Shown here: positions 1 to 8,197 of the stretch, in pieces
How the letters are laid out: each line of letters starts with the position of its first letter
Position numbering within the stretch: position 1 is the stretch's first letter
Origin: Deinococcus roseus
Lineage (GTDB): Bacteria > Deinococcota > Deinococci > Deinococcales > Deinococcaceae
DNA: 64,000 nt
NCBI RefSeq assembly: GCF_014646895.1
Contig: NZ_BMOD01000009.1
Location: forward strand, 1-64,000
Direction: 5' to 3'
Notes under the pieces: model-generated
The model's database searches: none
The model's input: only the letters and a program-made list of their open reading frames with translations
Told to the model about the DNA's origin: nothing
Position numbers and translations under genes: made by a program

Positions 1-526
1 CACTCTGCCCATTTTTGTTGTCTCAGATGAGTTTTTGCTGAATGGGCCAAACAGTCCCGCATAGGTGCAAAATCTCAGTTAATGGATTCAAATGGAGCAC
101 TGCCTGTAGGTTGAAGGGATTCGGCTCCCAGGAGCACTGGCCAGAGCTCCCGAGGAGGCATGGATGTCACCCCAAACCAAAAAATCCAATGCTCAGGAAT
201 AAATCAAGGGTACCGTCCTCATTTATGGACATGTAGTAGTGCTGCTTTCGTGTCAGCAAAACAAAAGTTCAAGAAATGCCAAAGTATACAATTTTCTGCT
301 CACCGTATTGATGGTACAAATAAACACAATAACTTATTTTAAGATGAATCATTTTGAGTATAAGATTTCCATACATAAATTATAATCAGTGATATAAAGA
401 CAGTATTTGAGTCTCTAGAGGAGAAATTGCGACTTCCAAAAGTGATTTGGGGACAATTTAAATTGTCCCCAAATCACTTTCTCTATCTCATGTCTTCTTT
501 TAAATACTGAGTCTTTAATTCTAAAT
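1..526. other. AT-rich stretch without a recognisable gene
   Basis: No open frame here has a ribosome site, a recognisable motif or the codon use of the neighbouring genes. The stretch is AT-rich from about 230 onward, like the 3' part of the adjacent lipoprotein gene. The only structure seen is the 42-bp palindrome described separately. Confidence 0.6.
439..480. repeat. Perfect 42-bp palindrome downstream of the PA14 lipoprotein gene
   Basis: Two 21-nt arms meet without a loop at the centre AATTTAAATT. Each arm contains GATTTGGGGACAATTT or its complement. It lies about 46 bp beyond the stop codon of the minus-strand lipoprotein gene, so it may act as that gene's terminator, but only a short T run (TTTTGG) follows on that strand. 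A mobile-element remnant or a protein-binding site are alternatives. Confidence 0.8.
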
Positions 527-3500
527 TTAGCAACTGGAAGGCCAGATGTAAAAAGTAAGTGTTGCTGTTTTGCTGGGATCGCCAATGCTTCTAGCAGAAA
601 CCACCAGTGGAACCGTCTGCGTACTGCAGTTACGAGGGACAGGAAGATATCCATTTATAGGTTTAATCTCACTGGTATACTCTATTGCACCATAATTTCT
701 GTAATCATTTACCGCCATTCCACTAAAGGGATAGTTTCCCGAAAATACGGTCCCGCTTTGTTCACAATAGTTTCCCCCACATAAGTATACATATATTGAT
801 TTGATCTTTACAGTGTACCTAAAGAATTTTGTAGGATCTATTTTGCTTCGAGCTTCAACAATGGCCTCTGGGTTTCCAGAGGTGTTTCTTGGTGCAATAT
901 AAGTGAAATCAAGAGGATCAGATCCTACAATACCACTTCCAGGTCCTTGAATACTCCATGTAACACCTGAATTATTGGCATCAGGGCCAACAGAGGCACG
1001 TAAATTAATAATTTGACCCGACTCTACAGTTGCCTCACCACTGTAATTATATTCTTGCTCATTAGGGGGTCTATAAATCACTACAGAAACAGGAGTCAAT
1101 CCAATATAAAAAGTGACTCTCTTTGAAGGGTCATTTTTACTAGTGAAAACAATATATTCAGTTGTATCATTGGGCAATGCCACAGGAGCGGTGAATTCAA
1201 GCCTATAATCATCAAGAATATTAATTCCCCCTCTACCCGTATAAGAGTAGTCCCATTTTCTTGTTGTGTAACCATCAGATAGCTGTGTAGCATCATTTTG
1301 CACATCTACATTTATAATATATTTTTTTCCGGCAGTTGTTAAAATTGATCCCGAGTTATTACTAAGAGCAGAAATACTGATTGGATACATGGAAACAGCA
1401 AATTTATCTTGACCATATTGCTTGTAGTCATTATAAATTCCTGTAATATATTTCACACTTGTATCAGAATTTCTTTTAGGCAACTCTACAACGATTTCGG
1501 ATTGATCTGTCATGCCTTTCGGGTAACCCACAATACTAGCACCTTCCGGCAGATCCCATGAGATTTTAGATTTATCTGGATTTACAAAACCATCTAACGC
1601 TAAATACAAATTAAATCTCTGACCAGATTTTGCAAATAAGTATTCATTAGTTCTAGCTGGATTTCTATATGCATCAACCGATACATAAGGAAGAAAATGA
1701 ATTTTTTGATAAGTCATCTCAATTTTATCACCCCAATTAGAAGGATTAACAGCATCATCTGGATACGGAGCTTCAGGTATAATCAGATCTTTCACAGAAA
1801 AACTAGTAACTGCTTCATAATCTGTACATACAGAAGGCAATGTGCATACGAAACGAACTTTAAATGTTGTTGATGCACCTGGAGCAAGTAAGGTTGCCGC
1901 ACCTGGAGGAGTTTCAACAGTTGCTGCAACACCAGATCCAATACCATGACCCACAATATAATTAGATATCGCTAAATTAAGGACAGAATTATCATTATTT
2001 CTAATTGTAATAGGAACAACAACTTCATCTCTTACACTTACAGTAGTCTCAAAGTATTTCGGCCAGTATGTAAATCCATGTGGACATGGAGGTACTATTA
2101 CATTAAGCTGAGAAACTACATCGTAAAAACTTCTCCCAAAAAATACACAGCTAAAATACAGCATTTCATCTTTAGAAAATGCGTCCAAGTTATCGTCATA
2201 ACTATCATTCAATTGCAAAGCGCCAGTACCAAGAAGACACAACGCTAACGCATAGGAACTAAGACCCTTGCATCCAGCCATTGCCCCAACAGAAGTAGCA
2301 ACATCAATTGCCAAATTTTTAAGAAAATTCTTTTCCCCATCCAATACTTTATCGAGTAAAGATTTGCAAGAATCACAACTACTAGATCTAACCAGTGAGT
2401 CCATAACAATATTTTGCTTTTTAAGTGTCTGATTTTCAGATTCTGAGTTCCTCAAAAGTGGGTGAATGTACTCGATTAATATTTTCCTTCCAACACTATT
2501 AGTAAATTCAGAATTAAGCAAATTAGAAGAATTTACAAAATCCACAACATTCCCTATTTCAATACTCTTATGTCTTTGCAAGTCTTCGAAAATAGCTTTC
2601 TCTCCTAAAATAGAGATGCTATAAATTCCTTCTATAATCCGATTTTTAATATTGATAAGATATATTTTATCTTTCCCCAAATAGTTTCCAGTAATCCTAA
2701 CTCTATACGTTCCTTCAGAAAACTTGTGCACAAGAGCACTTTCGGGAGTAAATGCAATGTCTCTTGCTTCTATGCTTGTACTTAAAATACCCATGATTTC
2801 ATTTTTTGGATGAGATATGGGATTAAGCGTCTGAAACGACACAGGAGATCGCGACTGGCTTTGACTAGACCATTCGAGAATTATTTTTTCTTGGGAAGAA
2901 TTTCTTTTGTACCAAATAGATATGTCGTACAACTCTCCAGAATTAAGCTTTATAGTTCCAGCACCCACAGATAATGTGTTTTCACTCCAATTATCGATTA
3001 CAACTTTTCCATTGACTATAACGCGACTTAGTGCATCACTATTTTTTGCAAAGTAAAAAGTATATTCTTCACTGTACTGGGGCTTGATGCTCCCACTCCA
3101 GCGCACACTGTAGCTCTCAGGAGAAACATAAGGTGCTGGTGAATACCCTCCCCAGTCAAAGTTCACACCAGCATCCAGACGCTCCAACCTCTTGTTGGTG
3201 AAATCTGCATTGTCAAAGTATTCTGCTTTGAGGCCCTGTTGCGTATCGCTGAACGTTGCTTTCTGAGACACAGGTGCAGCAGGCATGATCACAGAATGCC
3301 GCTGGTAGATTCCCTTCTCCACTGCAAAGGTTTTGCTGATACAGTTCTTGTCGTTGGCATATCCAGGGGTGCCCAGGTTCCAGTTGGTCTGGGTGGTTGC
3401 AGTGGCAGCATTCACCACAGGTTCCCCGTTCGCATCCAGCGTTGCAGAAGCAATTTTCTGGTTGTACAGGTTCCAGCCCAGCACAAAATCTGCACGGGTG

Positions 3501-4495
3501 TCCAGCCAGCTGTTCAAGGCCACCTGATCCCCAGAAGCAATGGTGCTGGGACGGGTGTAAGCAATCCCCTGGTGCATCAGGAATCTGCGGTCATTGGTCA
3601 CGCTGTTGTTGTATCCCCGCAGGATGAACTTGAATTTGGGCAAGGGGTTTATGCTGGTCTGGTAGGTTTTCACTCCTGTGGGCTCGTAGACCACATAACT
3701 GGGGGTGGTCACCTTCAGGTAGGCTTCCTGATACGGCATGTCCACCTTCACCCAGTCGGTTTTGTTGGCTCCTGTGGTGGGATCCTTGTAGGTCGCCTGA
3801 ATGATCTCCTTGCGGGTCTTCGCTGCAGGGTCCAGGTAGAACTCCAGCTTCAGGTTCTGCCCTCCGGGGAAGCGCACCCGGTTTCCGTTGATGCTTGGGG
3901 TGTAGGTCTGGCTGCCTGAATTGATGATCTCGTTGCCGCTGGCATCCTTGATCACGTTGCCACTGGCATCCAGCAGTTTGAAGGTGTTGGCAATGCTGAC
4001 CACAGGAAGGTCATATTGTTTGGCACTGCCTGAATACAGCGGACCATAGCTGGCGCTGGCAGACAGGGTGAGCTGTGGAACGGTTTTTCCGGTGGACACC
4101 TCGATCCCGGAGATGGACACGGCAGGGCTGTACAGGTACTGGTAGATCAGCGGGCTGGGGTAGGTCACGCCACCTGTGCTGTTGTAGACATAGGTGTTGA
4201 GGCTCACGTTGCCAGAAGCAGGCAGGTCCGTGGTGAAACTGGAGTAATTGAGGGGAGTGGTGCCATCATTGAGGTACACCCACTGTCTCCACATCGGTCC
4301 ACTGCTGCCATAGGGATAATTGCCACCTGGAGGGATGTTGGTGCACAGGGGAACGGTGCCCAGGGGAAGGATGTCCGGGGTGATTTCGGTGGTGGGATTT
4401 GGGGACGGACTTTTAACAGCTGGGGGCGTGAACAGCCCACAGCCAGTCAATCCGAGTGCTGCAAGCAGCACCAGACCGCGTTTCAGATTGTGCAT
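527..4495 (-). CDS. Large PA14-domain lipoprotein with Ig-like C-terminal part, mosaic composition
   Basis: A 1322-residue surface protein. It starts with a lipoprotein signal (charged MHNLKRG, hydrophobic stretch, lipobox LTGC near residues 16-19), so it should be anchored in the outer face of the envelope. Residues about 420-560 form a PA14 domain (GLKAEYFDN at its start, SVRWSGSI, FYFAKNSDALSRVIVNG, LEWSS near its end), a fold that commonly binds carbohydrate. Residues about 750-860 hold a less typical segment with several cysteines, and the rest to the C-terminus reads as beta-rich Ig-like or adhesin modules. An AAGAGG ribosome site precedes the ATG. The 5' third (4495 to about 3080) has the normal GC-rich composition, while the remainder is strongly AT-rich, which suggests a fusion or recombination inside the PA14 domain. 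No enzymatic motif is seen. Adhesion or substrate binding is an inference. Confidence 0.85.
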   Translation of the reverse strand: MHNLKRGLVLLAALGLTGCGLFTPPAVKSPSPNPTTEITPDILPLGTVPLCTNIPPGGNYPYGSSGPMWRQWVYLNDGTTPLNYSSFTTDLPASGNVSLNTYVYNSTGGVTYPSPLIYQYLYSPAVSISGIEVSTGKTVPQLTLSASASYGPLYSGSAKQYDLPVVSIANTFKLLDASGNVIKDASGNEIINSGSQTYTPSINGNRVRFPGGQNLKLEFYLDPAAKTRKEIIQATYKDPTTGANKTDWVKVDMPYQEAYLKVTTPSYVVYEPTGVKTYQTSINPLPKFKFILRGYNNSVTNDRRFLMHQGIAYTRPSTIASGDQVALNSWLDTRADFVLGWNLYNQKIASATLDANGEPVVNAATATTQTNWNLGTPGYANDKNCISKTFAVEKGIYQRHSVIMPAAPVSQKATFSDTQQGLKAEYFDNADFTNKRLERLDAGVNFDWGGYSPAPYVSPESYSVRWSGSIKPQYSEEYTFYFAKNSDALSRVIVNGKVVIDNWSENTLSVGAGTIKLNSGELYDISIWYKRNSSQEKIILEWSSQSQSRSPVSFQTLNPISHPKNEIMGILSTSIEARDIAFTPESALVHKFSEGTYRVRITGNYLGKDKIYLINIKNRIIEGIYSISILGEKAIFEDLQRHKSIEIGNVVDFVNSSNLLNSEFTNSVGRKILIEYIHPLLRNSESENQTLKKQNIVMDSLVRSSSCDSCKSLLDKVLDGEKNFLKNLAIDVATSVGAMAGCKGLSSYALALCLLGTGALQLNDSYDDNLDAFSKDEMLYFSCVFFGRSFYDVVSQLNVIVPPCPHGFTYWPKYFETTVSVRDEVVVPITIRNNDNSVLNLAISNYIVGHGIGSGVAATVETPPGAATLLAPGASTTFKVRFVCTLPSVCTDYEAVTSFSVKDLIIPEAPYPDDAVNPSNWGDKIEMTYQKIHFLPYVSVDAYRNPARTNEYLFAKSGQRFNLYLALDGFVNPDKSKISWDLPEGASIVGYPKGMTDQSEIVVELPKRNSDTSVKYITGIYNDYKQYGQDKFAVSMYPISISALSNNSGSILTTAGKKYIINVDVQNDATQLSDGYTTRKWDYSYTGRGGINILDDYRLEFTAPVALPNDTTEYIVFTSKNDPSKRVTFYIGLTPVSVVIYRPPNEQEYNYSGEATVESGQIINLRASVGPDANNSGVTWSIQGPGSGIVGSDPLDFTYIAPRNTSGNPEAIVEARSKIDPTKFFRYTVKIKSIYVYLCGGNYCEQSGTVFSGNYPFSGMAVNDYRNYGAIEYTSEIKPINGYLPVPRNCSTQTVPLVVSARSIGDPSKTATLTFYIWPSSC

Positions 4496-4752
4496 TTATT
4501 GACCTCTTGGAGTGTGTGGAAAGCTATGGAACGATTGGATTTTGGAACAGACAATTTTATAGAATCATTTCACCTCTGTTACCAGAATACAGCATCATAA
4601 GGATTTGGTGAGGTTGTATTAAGATCAATTCACATGAGGTGTCCAGACAGGTATTTCTGATCAAATCCCTTTCTACAAGAAGAAAATCCCTCATGGCATC
4701 ACCCAAAAACAACCAATGCCCTCCATCCTGATCGGTTCAGGTTCTGTCCGGG

Positions 4753-4758
4753 TACAAT
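4753..4758 (+). promoter_or_regulatory. -10 box TACAAT for a leaderless start
   Basis: TACAAT ends 8 nt before the ATG at 4767 and no Shine-Dalgarno lies between them. This is the arrangement of Deinococcus leaderless promoters. No good -35 box is visible. Confidence 0.5.
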
Positions 4759-4766
4759 GAACACCC

Positions 4767-5267
4767 ATGAAACGCCTCTTGGGTCTCACCCGCCTGATTG
4801 CAGTGCTGGGCGTGGTGTCCAGCCTGATCCTCTCTTTCTTGATGTTCCTGTTCGTGGCCGTGCGCACTTTTGTGCTGGCAAAAGAATCGCTGCAGCACAT
4901 CAGCGAAGCCAAAACCGGAAAAAATCTGCTGGTGGCCAGCATCGAACAGGCCGATGCACTGCTGGTCGCCACTGCACTGCTGGTGATTGGTTTTGGTCTT
5001 TACTCCCTGTTTGTGGGGAAAATCGACAGCATTCCCTCTTTTCTGGAGGTCAAATCCTTCACGGACCTGAAAGACAAACTGGTCAATGTTTCGGTGGTGG
5101 CCCTGGTGGTGGCTTTCTTCTCTCTGGTGATTGAACACCTGAACGACTGGGGGGTGCTGGAGGTGGGTGCGGGAATCGGCGCTGTGGTTCTGGCGGTTTC
5201 AGTGTATGGATTTGTGAACGGGAAATCCAAAGAAACAGAGCAAGAACTGGAAAAAGAGCAGCCCTGA
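4767..5267 (+). CDS. YqhA/UPF0114 family membrane protein
   Basis: 166 residues with four hydrophobic segments: about 8-35, 58-82, 108-128 and 132-152. The sequence FGLYSLFVGKID followed by LKDKLVNVSVVALVV is characteristic of the UPF0114 (YqhA) family of small inner-membrane proteins, whose function is not established. A highly charged tail rich in Glu and Lys ends the protein. Length matches the family. The start follows a -10-like TACAAT with no ribosome site, so a leaderless transcript is likely. The gene is convergent with the GH3 gene and 28 bp from its end, with only a weak TTGAC/GTCAA hairpin between them. Confidence 0.85.
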   Translation: MKRLLGLTRLIAVLGVVSSLILSFLMFLFVAVRTFVLAKESLQHISEAKTGKNLLVASIEQADALLVATALLVIGFGLYSLFVGKIDSIPSFLEVKSFTDLKDKLVNVSVVALVVAFFSLVIEHLNDWGVLEVGAGIGAVVLAVSVYGFVNGKSKETEQELEKEQP

Positions 5268-5295
5268 CAGGCTGCCCTCTGGTTTGACGCTGGAG

Positions 5296-7470
5296 TCAAC
5301 GGATCACAAAAGTGGCCTGCTGCCCAGAAAAATCTGCTTCTGAAGGCTGACTGCCTCCCACAAACACATCATAGGTTCCGGGCACCATCAGGCGCTCTCC
5401 CTGTTCATTGACCAGACCCAGTTCACGCAAACCCAGCTGGAATTGCAGTTGCTGGGATTCTCCTGCCTTTAATGGGGTGCGAGCAAATCCTGCCAGCCAC
5501 TGTCTGGGGCTGCCTGCAGGTGCATTTCTGGGTCGAATGTACAGCTGGCTGACCTCTTCCCCGTCCCGCTGGCTGGTGTTTTTGACCTGCACGGTCACTT
5601 TCAGGCCGTCGCTGGCAGAGAGGGTCTTGCTGGACAAAGCAAGGGCAGAGTATCCAAAGCTGCTGTAACTCAGGCCATACCCGAAACCCCACAGGGGCTT
5701 GCCCTGGTAATAACGGTAGGTTCTGCCCTGAATGGCGTAATCGTTGAAATCGGGCAGGTCCTGCAATCCAGAATAAAAAGTGATGGGAAGCCGTCCGGCA
5801 GGATTGCTCTTGCCAAACAGCACATCTGCCACAGCATGCCCTCCCTCCTCACCGGAGTACCAGGACACCAGAATGGCTCCAGCTTTCTCTCTGGCATAAG
5901 AAATCGCCTGGGCACTGCCTCCCGTCAGGACCAGTGCCACGGGTTTTCCCGTTTCGATCACAGCTTTCAGAAGGTCTTCTTGCACCTGTGGGAGCCTGAT
6001 GTCTTTGCGGTCTCCACTGGGGTTGTCCGGGCTCTCGTTCTCCTCGCCTTCCTGATGGGGGGTGATGCCCAGCACCAGCACCACCAGATCTGCATCTTTT
6101 GCCTGTTGCAAGGCCTCTGGCAAGTAAGGATTTTCACTGCCCAGGATGGGAGAGCCTTTGCTGTAAGAGAGTTTGATGCCTTTTTCCTGCGCCGCTTCTT
6201 GCAGCCCCTCCAGCAGGGTGGTGCTTTCTGAGGGGGTGCCGTTGTAATTGCCCAGCAGCACGTCTTCATCACTGGCGGTTGGGCCAATCACCGCGATGGA
6301 TTTCACCGCTGAAGAAATGGGCAAAAGATTGTTCTGGTTTTTCAGCAAAACCAGGGATTTCTGGGCAGCAAGGCGGGCCAGCTGGCGGTTTTCTGCAGAG
6401 TCCACCACCGAGTAAGGAATCTGGTTGTAGGGCACCCGATCTTTCGGGTCGAACATGCCCAGTTTGAAACGGGCCGTAAAAAGCCTTTCCAGGGCAGTGT
6501 CCAGGTCTTTTTCGGTCAGCAGGCCCTGCTGCAATGCCTGGGGAATGCCGGTTCTGAAAGCATCTGCACACTCCAGATCCACCCCTGCTTTGATGGAAGC
6601 AGCAACAGCTTCAGCAATGTTCTTGCTGTATTGATGTCCATTGAACAGGTCGTACAACGCCCAGCAGTCGGTCACCACGTAACCCTGAAACCCCCATTTG
6701 TTGCGCAGCAAGTCTGTGAGCAGAAAGGGACTGGCACTGGCGGGCACCCCATTCAGGCGGTTGTAGGCAGACATCACCGACTCCACTTTGCCTTCCTTGA
6801 CGGTCATTTCAAATTGGGGAAGATATGTGTCATAAAGGTCATGCAAACTGACCCTGGCATCAAAACTGTGTCTCAAGCCTTCTGGTCCAGAGTGCACCGC
6901 AAAATGCTTGGCTGTGGCCACGGTTTTCAGGTATCTGGGGTCATCTCCCTGCATGCCTTTGATGAATTGCACCGCCATTTTTCCGGTCAGATAAGGGTCT
7001 TCTCCATAGGTTTCGTGGCCCCTTCCCCAGCGCGGATCCCGAAAAATGTTGATGTTGGGGCTGAAGAACGTCAGCCCCTGGTAACGGGTGGTGTCGTAAT
7101 TCAGTTTGGCGATCTGGTACTTGGCCCTTGCCTCGTCTGAAATGGCATCTGCCACCTGATGCATCAGCTTTTCGTCCCAGGTGGCGGCCAGGGCAATGGC
7201 CTGCGGGAACACGGTGGCCAGACCATTTCTGGCCACGCCGTGCAGGGCCTCGTTCCACCAGCCGTAACCTGGAATGTCCAGCACATCGTTGAACACCGGA
7301 GGGGCCTGGTCCATGAGCTGGGAAACCTTCTCTTGCAGGCTCAGGTGGGAGATCAGGTCGGTCACCCGCTCTTTCAGTGGAGCTTCAGGATTGAGATACA
7401 GCGGATCGGCAGCCAGGGCAGGTGGCAGCAAACAGAAGGTCAACAGGCTCAGTGCCATTCGGATGTTCAC
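5296..7470 (-). CDS. Secreted glycoside hydrolase family 3 beta-glucosidase/beta-xylosidase
   Basis: A 724-residue GH3 enzyme that should remove terminal beta-linked glucose or xylose from oligosaccharides outside the cytoplasm. A signal peptide ends near PPALAAD. The N-terminal barrel carries DPRWGRGHETYGEDPYL, AKHFAVHSGPE and SAYNRLNGVPA. The nucleophile aspartate (about residue 268) is in GYVVTDCWAL, whose TDCWA form resembles the beta-xylosidase branch. The GH3 C-terminal domain follows (LLKNQNNLLPI, then AVIGP), and a fibronectin III-like domain ends the protein. I prefer the GTG at 7470 because GGAGG lies 5 nt upstream; an in-frame ATG at 7506 would put extra residues before the signal. 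A -10-like TATGAT lies at 7502-7507. It could supply the beta-glucosidase step missing from the xyloglucan-like locus at 23-36 kb, but that is an inference. Confidence 0.9.
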   Translation of the reverse strand: MNIRMALSLLTFCLLPPALAADPLYLNPEAPLKERVTDLISHLSLQEKVSQLMDQAPPVFNDVLDIPGYGWWNEALHGVARNGLATVFPQAIALAATWDEKLMHQVADAISDEARAKYQIAKLNYDTTRYQGLTFFSPNINIFRDPRWGRGHETYGEDPYLTGKMAVQFIKGMQGDDPRYLKTVATAKHFAVHSGPEGLRHSFDARVSLHDLYDTYLPQFEMTVKEGKVESVMSAYNRLNGVPASASPFLLTDLLRNKWGFQGYVVTDCWALYDLFNGHQYSKNIAEAVAASIKAGVDLECADAFRTGIPQALQQGLLTEKDLDTALERLFTARFKLGMFDPKDRVPYNQIPYSVVDSAENRQLARLAAQKSLVLLKNQNNLLPISSAVKSIAVIGPTASDEDVLLGNYNGTPSESTTLLEGLQEAAQEKGIKLSYSKGSPILGSENPYLPEALQQAKDADLVVLVLGITPHQEGEENESPDNPSGDRKDIRLPQVQEDLLKAVIETGKPVALVLTGGSAQAISYAREKAGAILVSWYSGEEGGHAVADVLFGKSNPAGRLPITFYSGLQDLPDFNDYAIQGRTYRYYQGKPLWGFGYGLSYSSFGYSALALSSKTLSASDGLKVTVQVKNTSQRDGEEVSQLYIRPRNAPAGSPRQWLAGFARTPLKAGESQQLQFQLGLRELGLVNEQGERLMVPGTYDVFVGGSQPSEADFSGQQATFVIR

Positions 7471-8197
7471 AGGGGCCTCCAATGCAAATGATGGTGCCCG
7501 CATCATACAAAGAAAAGCCTTTGAAAAATGATTTCATGGCTCATCAAAGTTTTCAGAAAATTTCAAAAGCATGCAGCAAAATCCACAAGAAGGTTGGACC
7601 TTGTTAAGACAAAGCATCCTGGTGCTTTTGATGGTCAACGGATTGATCCAGCTTCAGGCATGCTGAAGCCAGCCTCAAGGACATTTCAGGATTTTCAACA
7701 TCTTGTGGCTCCTCCAGATCCCAGAAGAAAAATCTGTCTAGGCAGCCACATGAAGGGCATCTGAATAAAAAGCCCTCTTTGTGGAATAATCTGAAAAAGA
7801 GGTTAATGAACCCGTAATGTTTTGCTTACATGTCGGATGCAGGGCACGGGTGGCATTCCTGGCAAGGAGGCTTTGACCCGGAACGCACCCCAGGGGTGCC
7901 CACAAGAGTGAAGCACCACACCTGCAGCCTGTTGCTGTTGTGATGATGCACTCGGGAACAGACTGACCCACCTCACAATCCAGATTTGCCTCAATCAGAA
8001 ACCCTGACCCTTCTGATGGGTCTTTTTATGGCACCTGTTGACCCGGATCAAAACAGTGATCAAACCGGTCAAAACTTTTGCAACAGGTGTGGGGTGGTTT
8101 GTTGTCTCAGACCCGCCCTGTCTTTCCATGCTGTTCGCCAACGCTGTCTTCTCACTGTCTGGTCTGGACAAGCATCCCAGCACACAAGAGGTTTTTC
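7471..8197. other. Long intergenic gap between divergent genes, with a possible small RNA
   Basis: Over 700 bp separate the GH3 start from the delta-60 lipoprotein start. No convincing protein gene was found on either strand. The right half holds GC-rich potential hairpins (for example GCACCCC/GGGGTGC around 7880-7900) and ends in a terminator-like structure at 8006-8027. A nested inverted repeat (TTGACC/GGTCAA outer arms, GATCA/TGATC inner arms, 8038-8072) lies between that terminator and the lipoprotein gene and may be an operator. Confidence 0.4.
7994..8027 (+). terminator. Terminator-like hairpin with an alternative upstream pairing
   Basis: GACCC (8006-8010) pairs with GGGTC (8018-8022) and is followed by TTTTT. 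A second, mutually exclusive stem is possible between ATCAGAA (7994-8000) and TTCTGAT (8011-8017). No protein gene lies upstream on this strand, so the terminator may end a non-coding transcript. Confidence 0.4.

Noticed and set aside
7738..7994. Two overlapping minus-strand frames of 77 and 63 codons
   Set aside because: They overlap each other in different frames, lack ribosome sites and cover the GC-rich stem region proposed as a small RNA.
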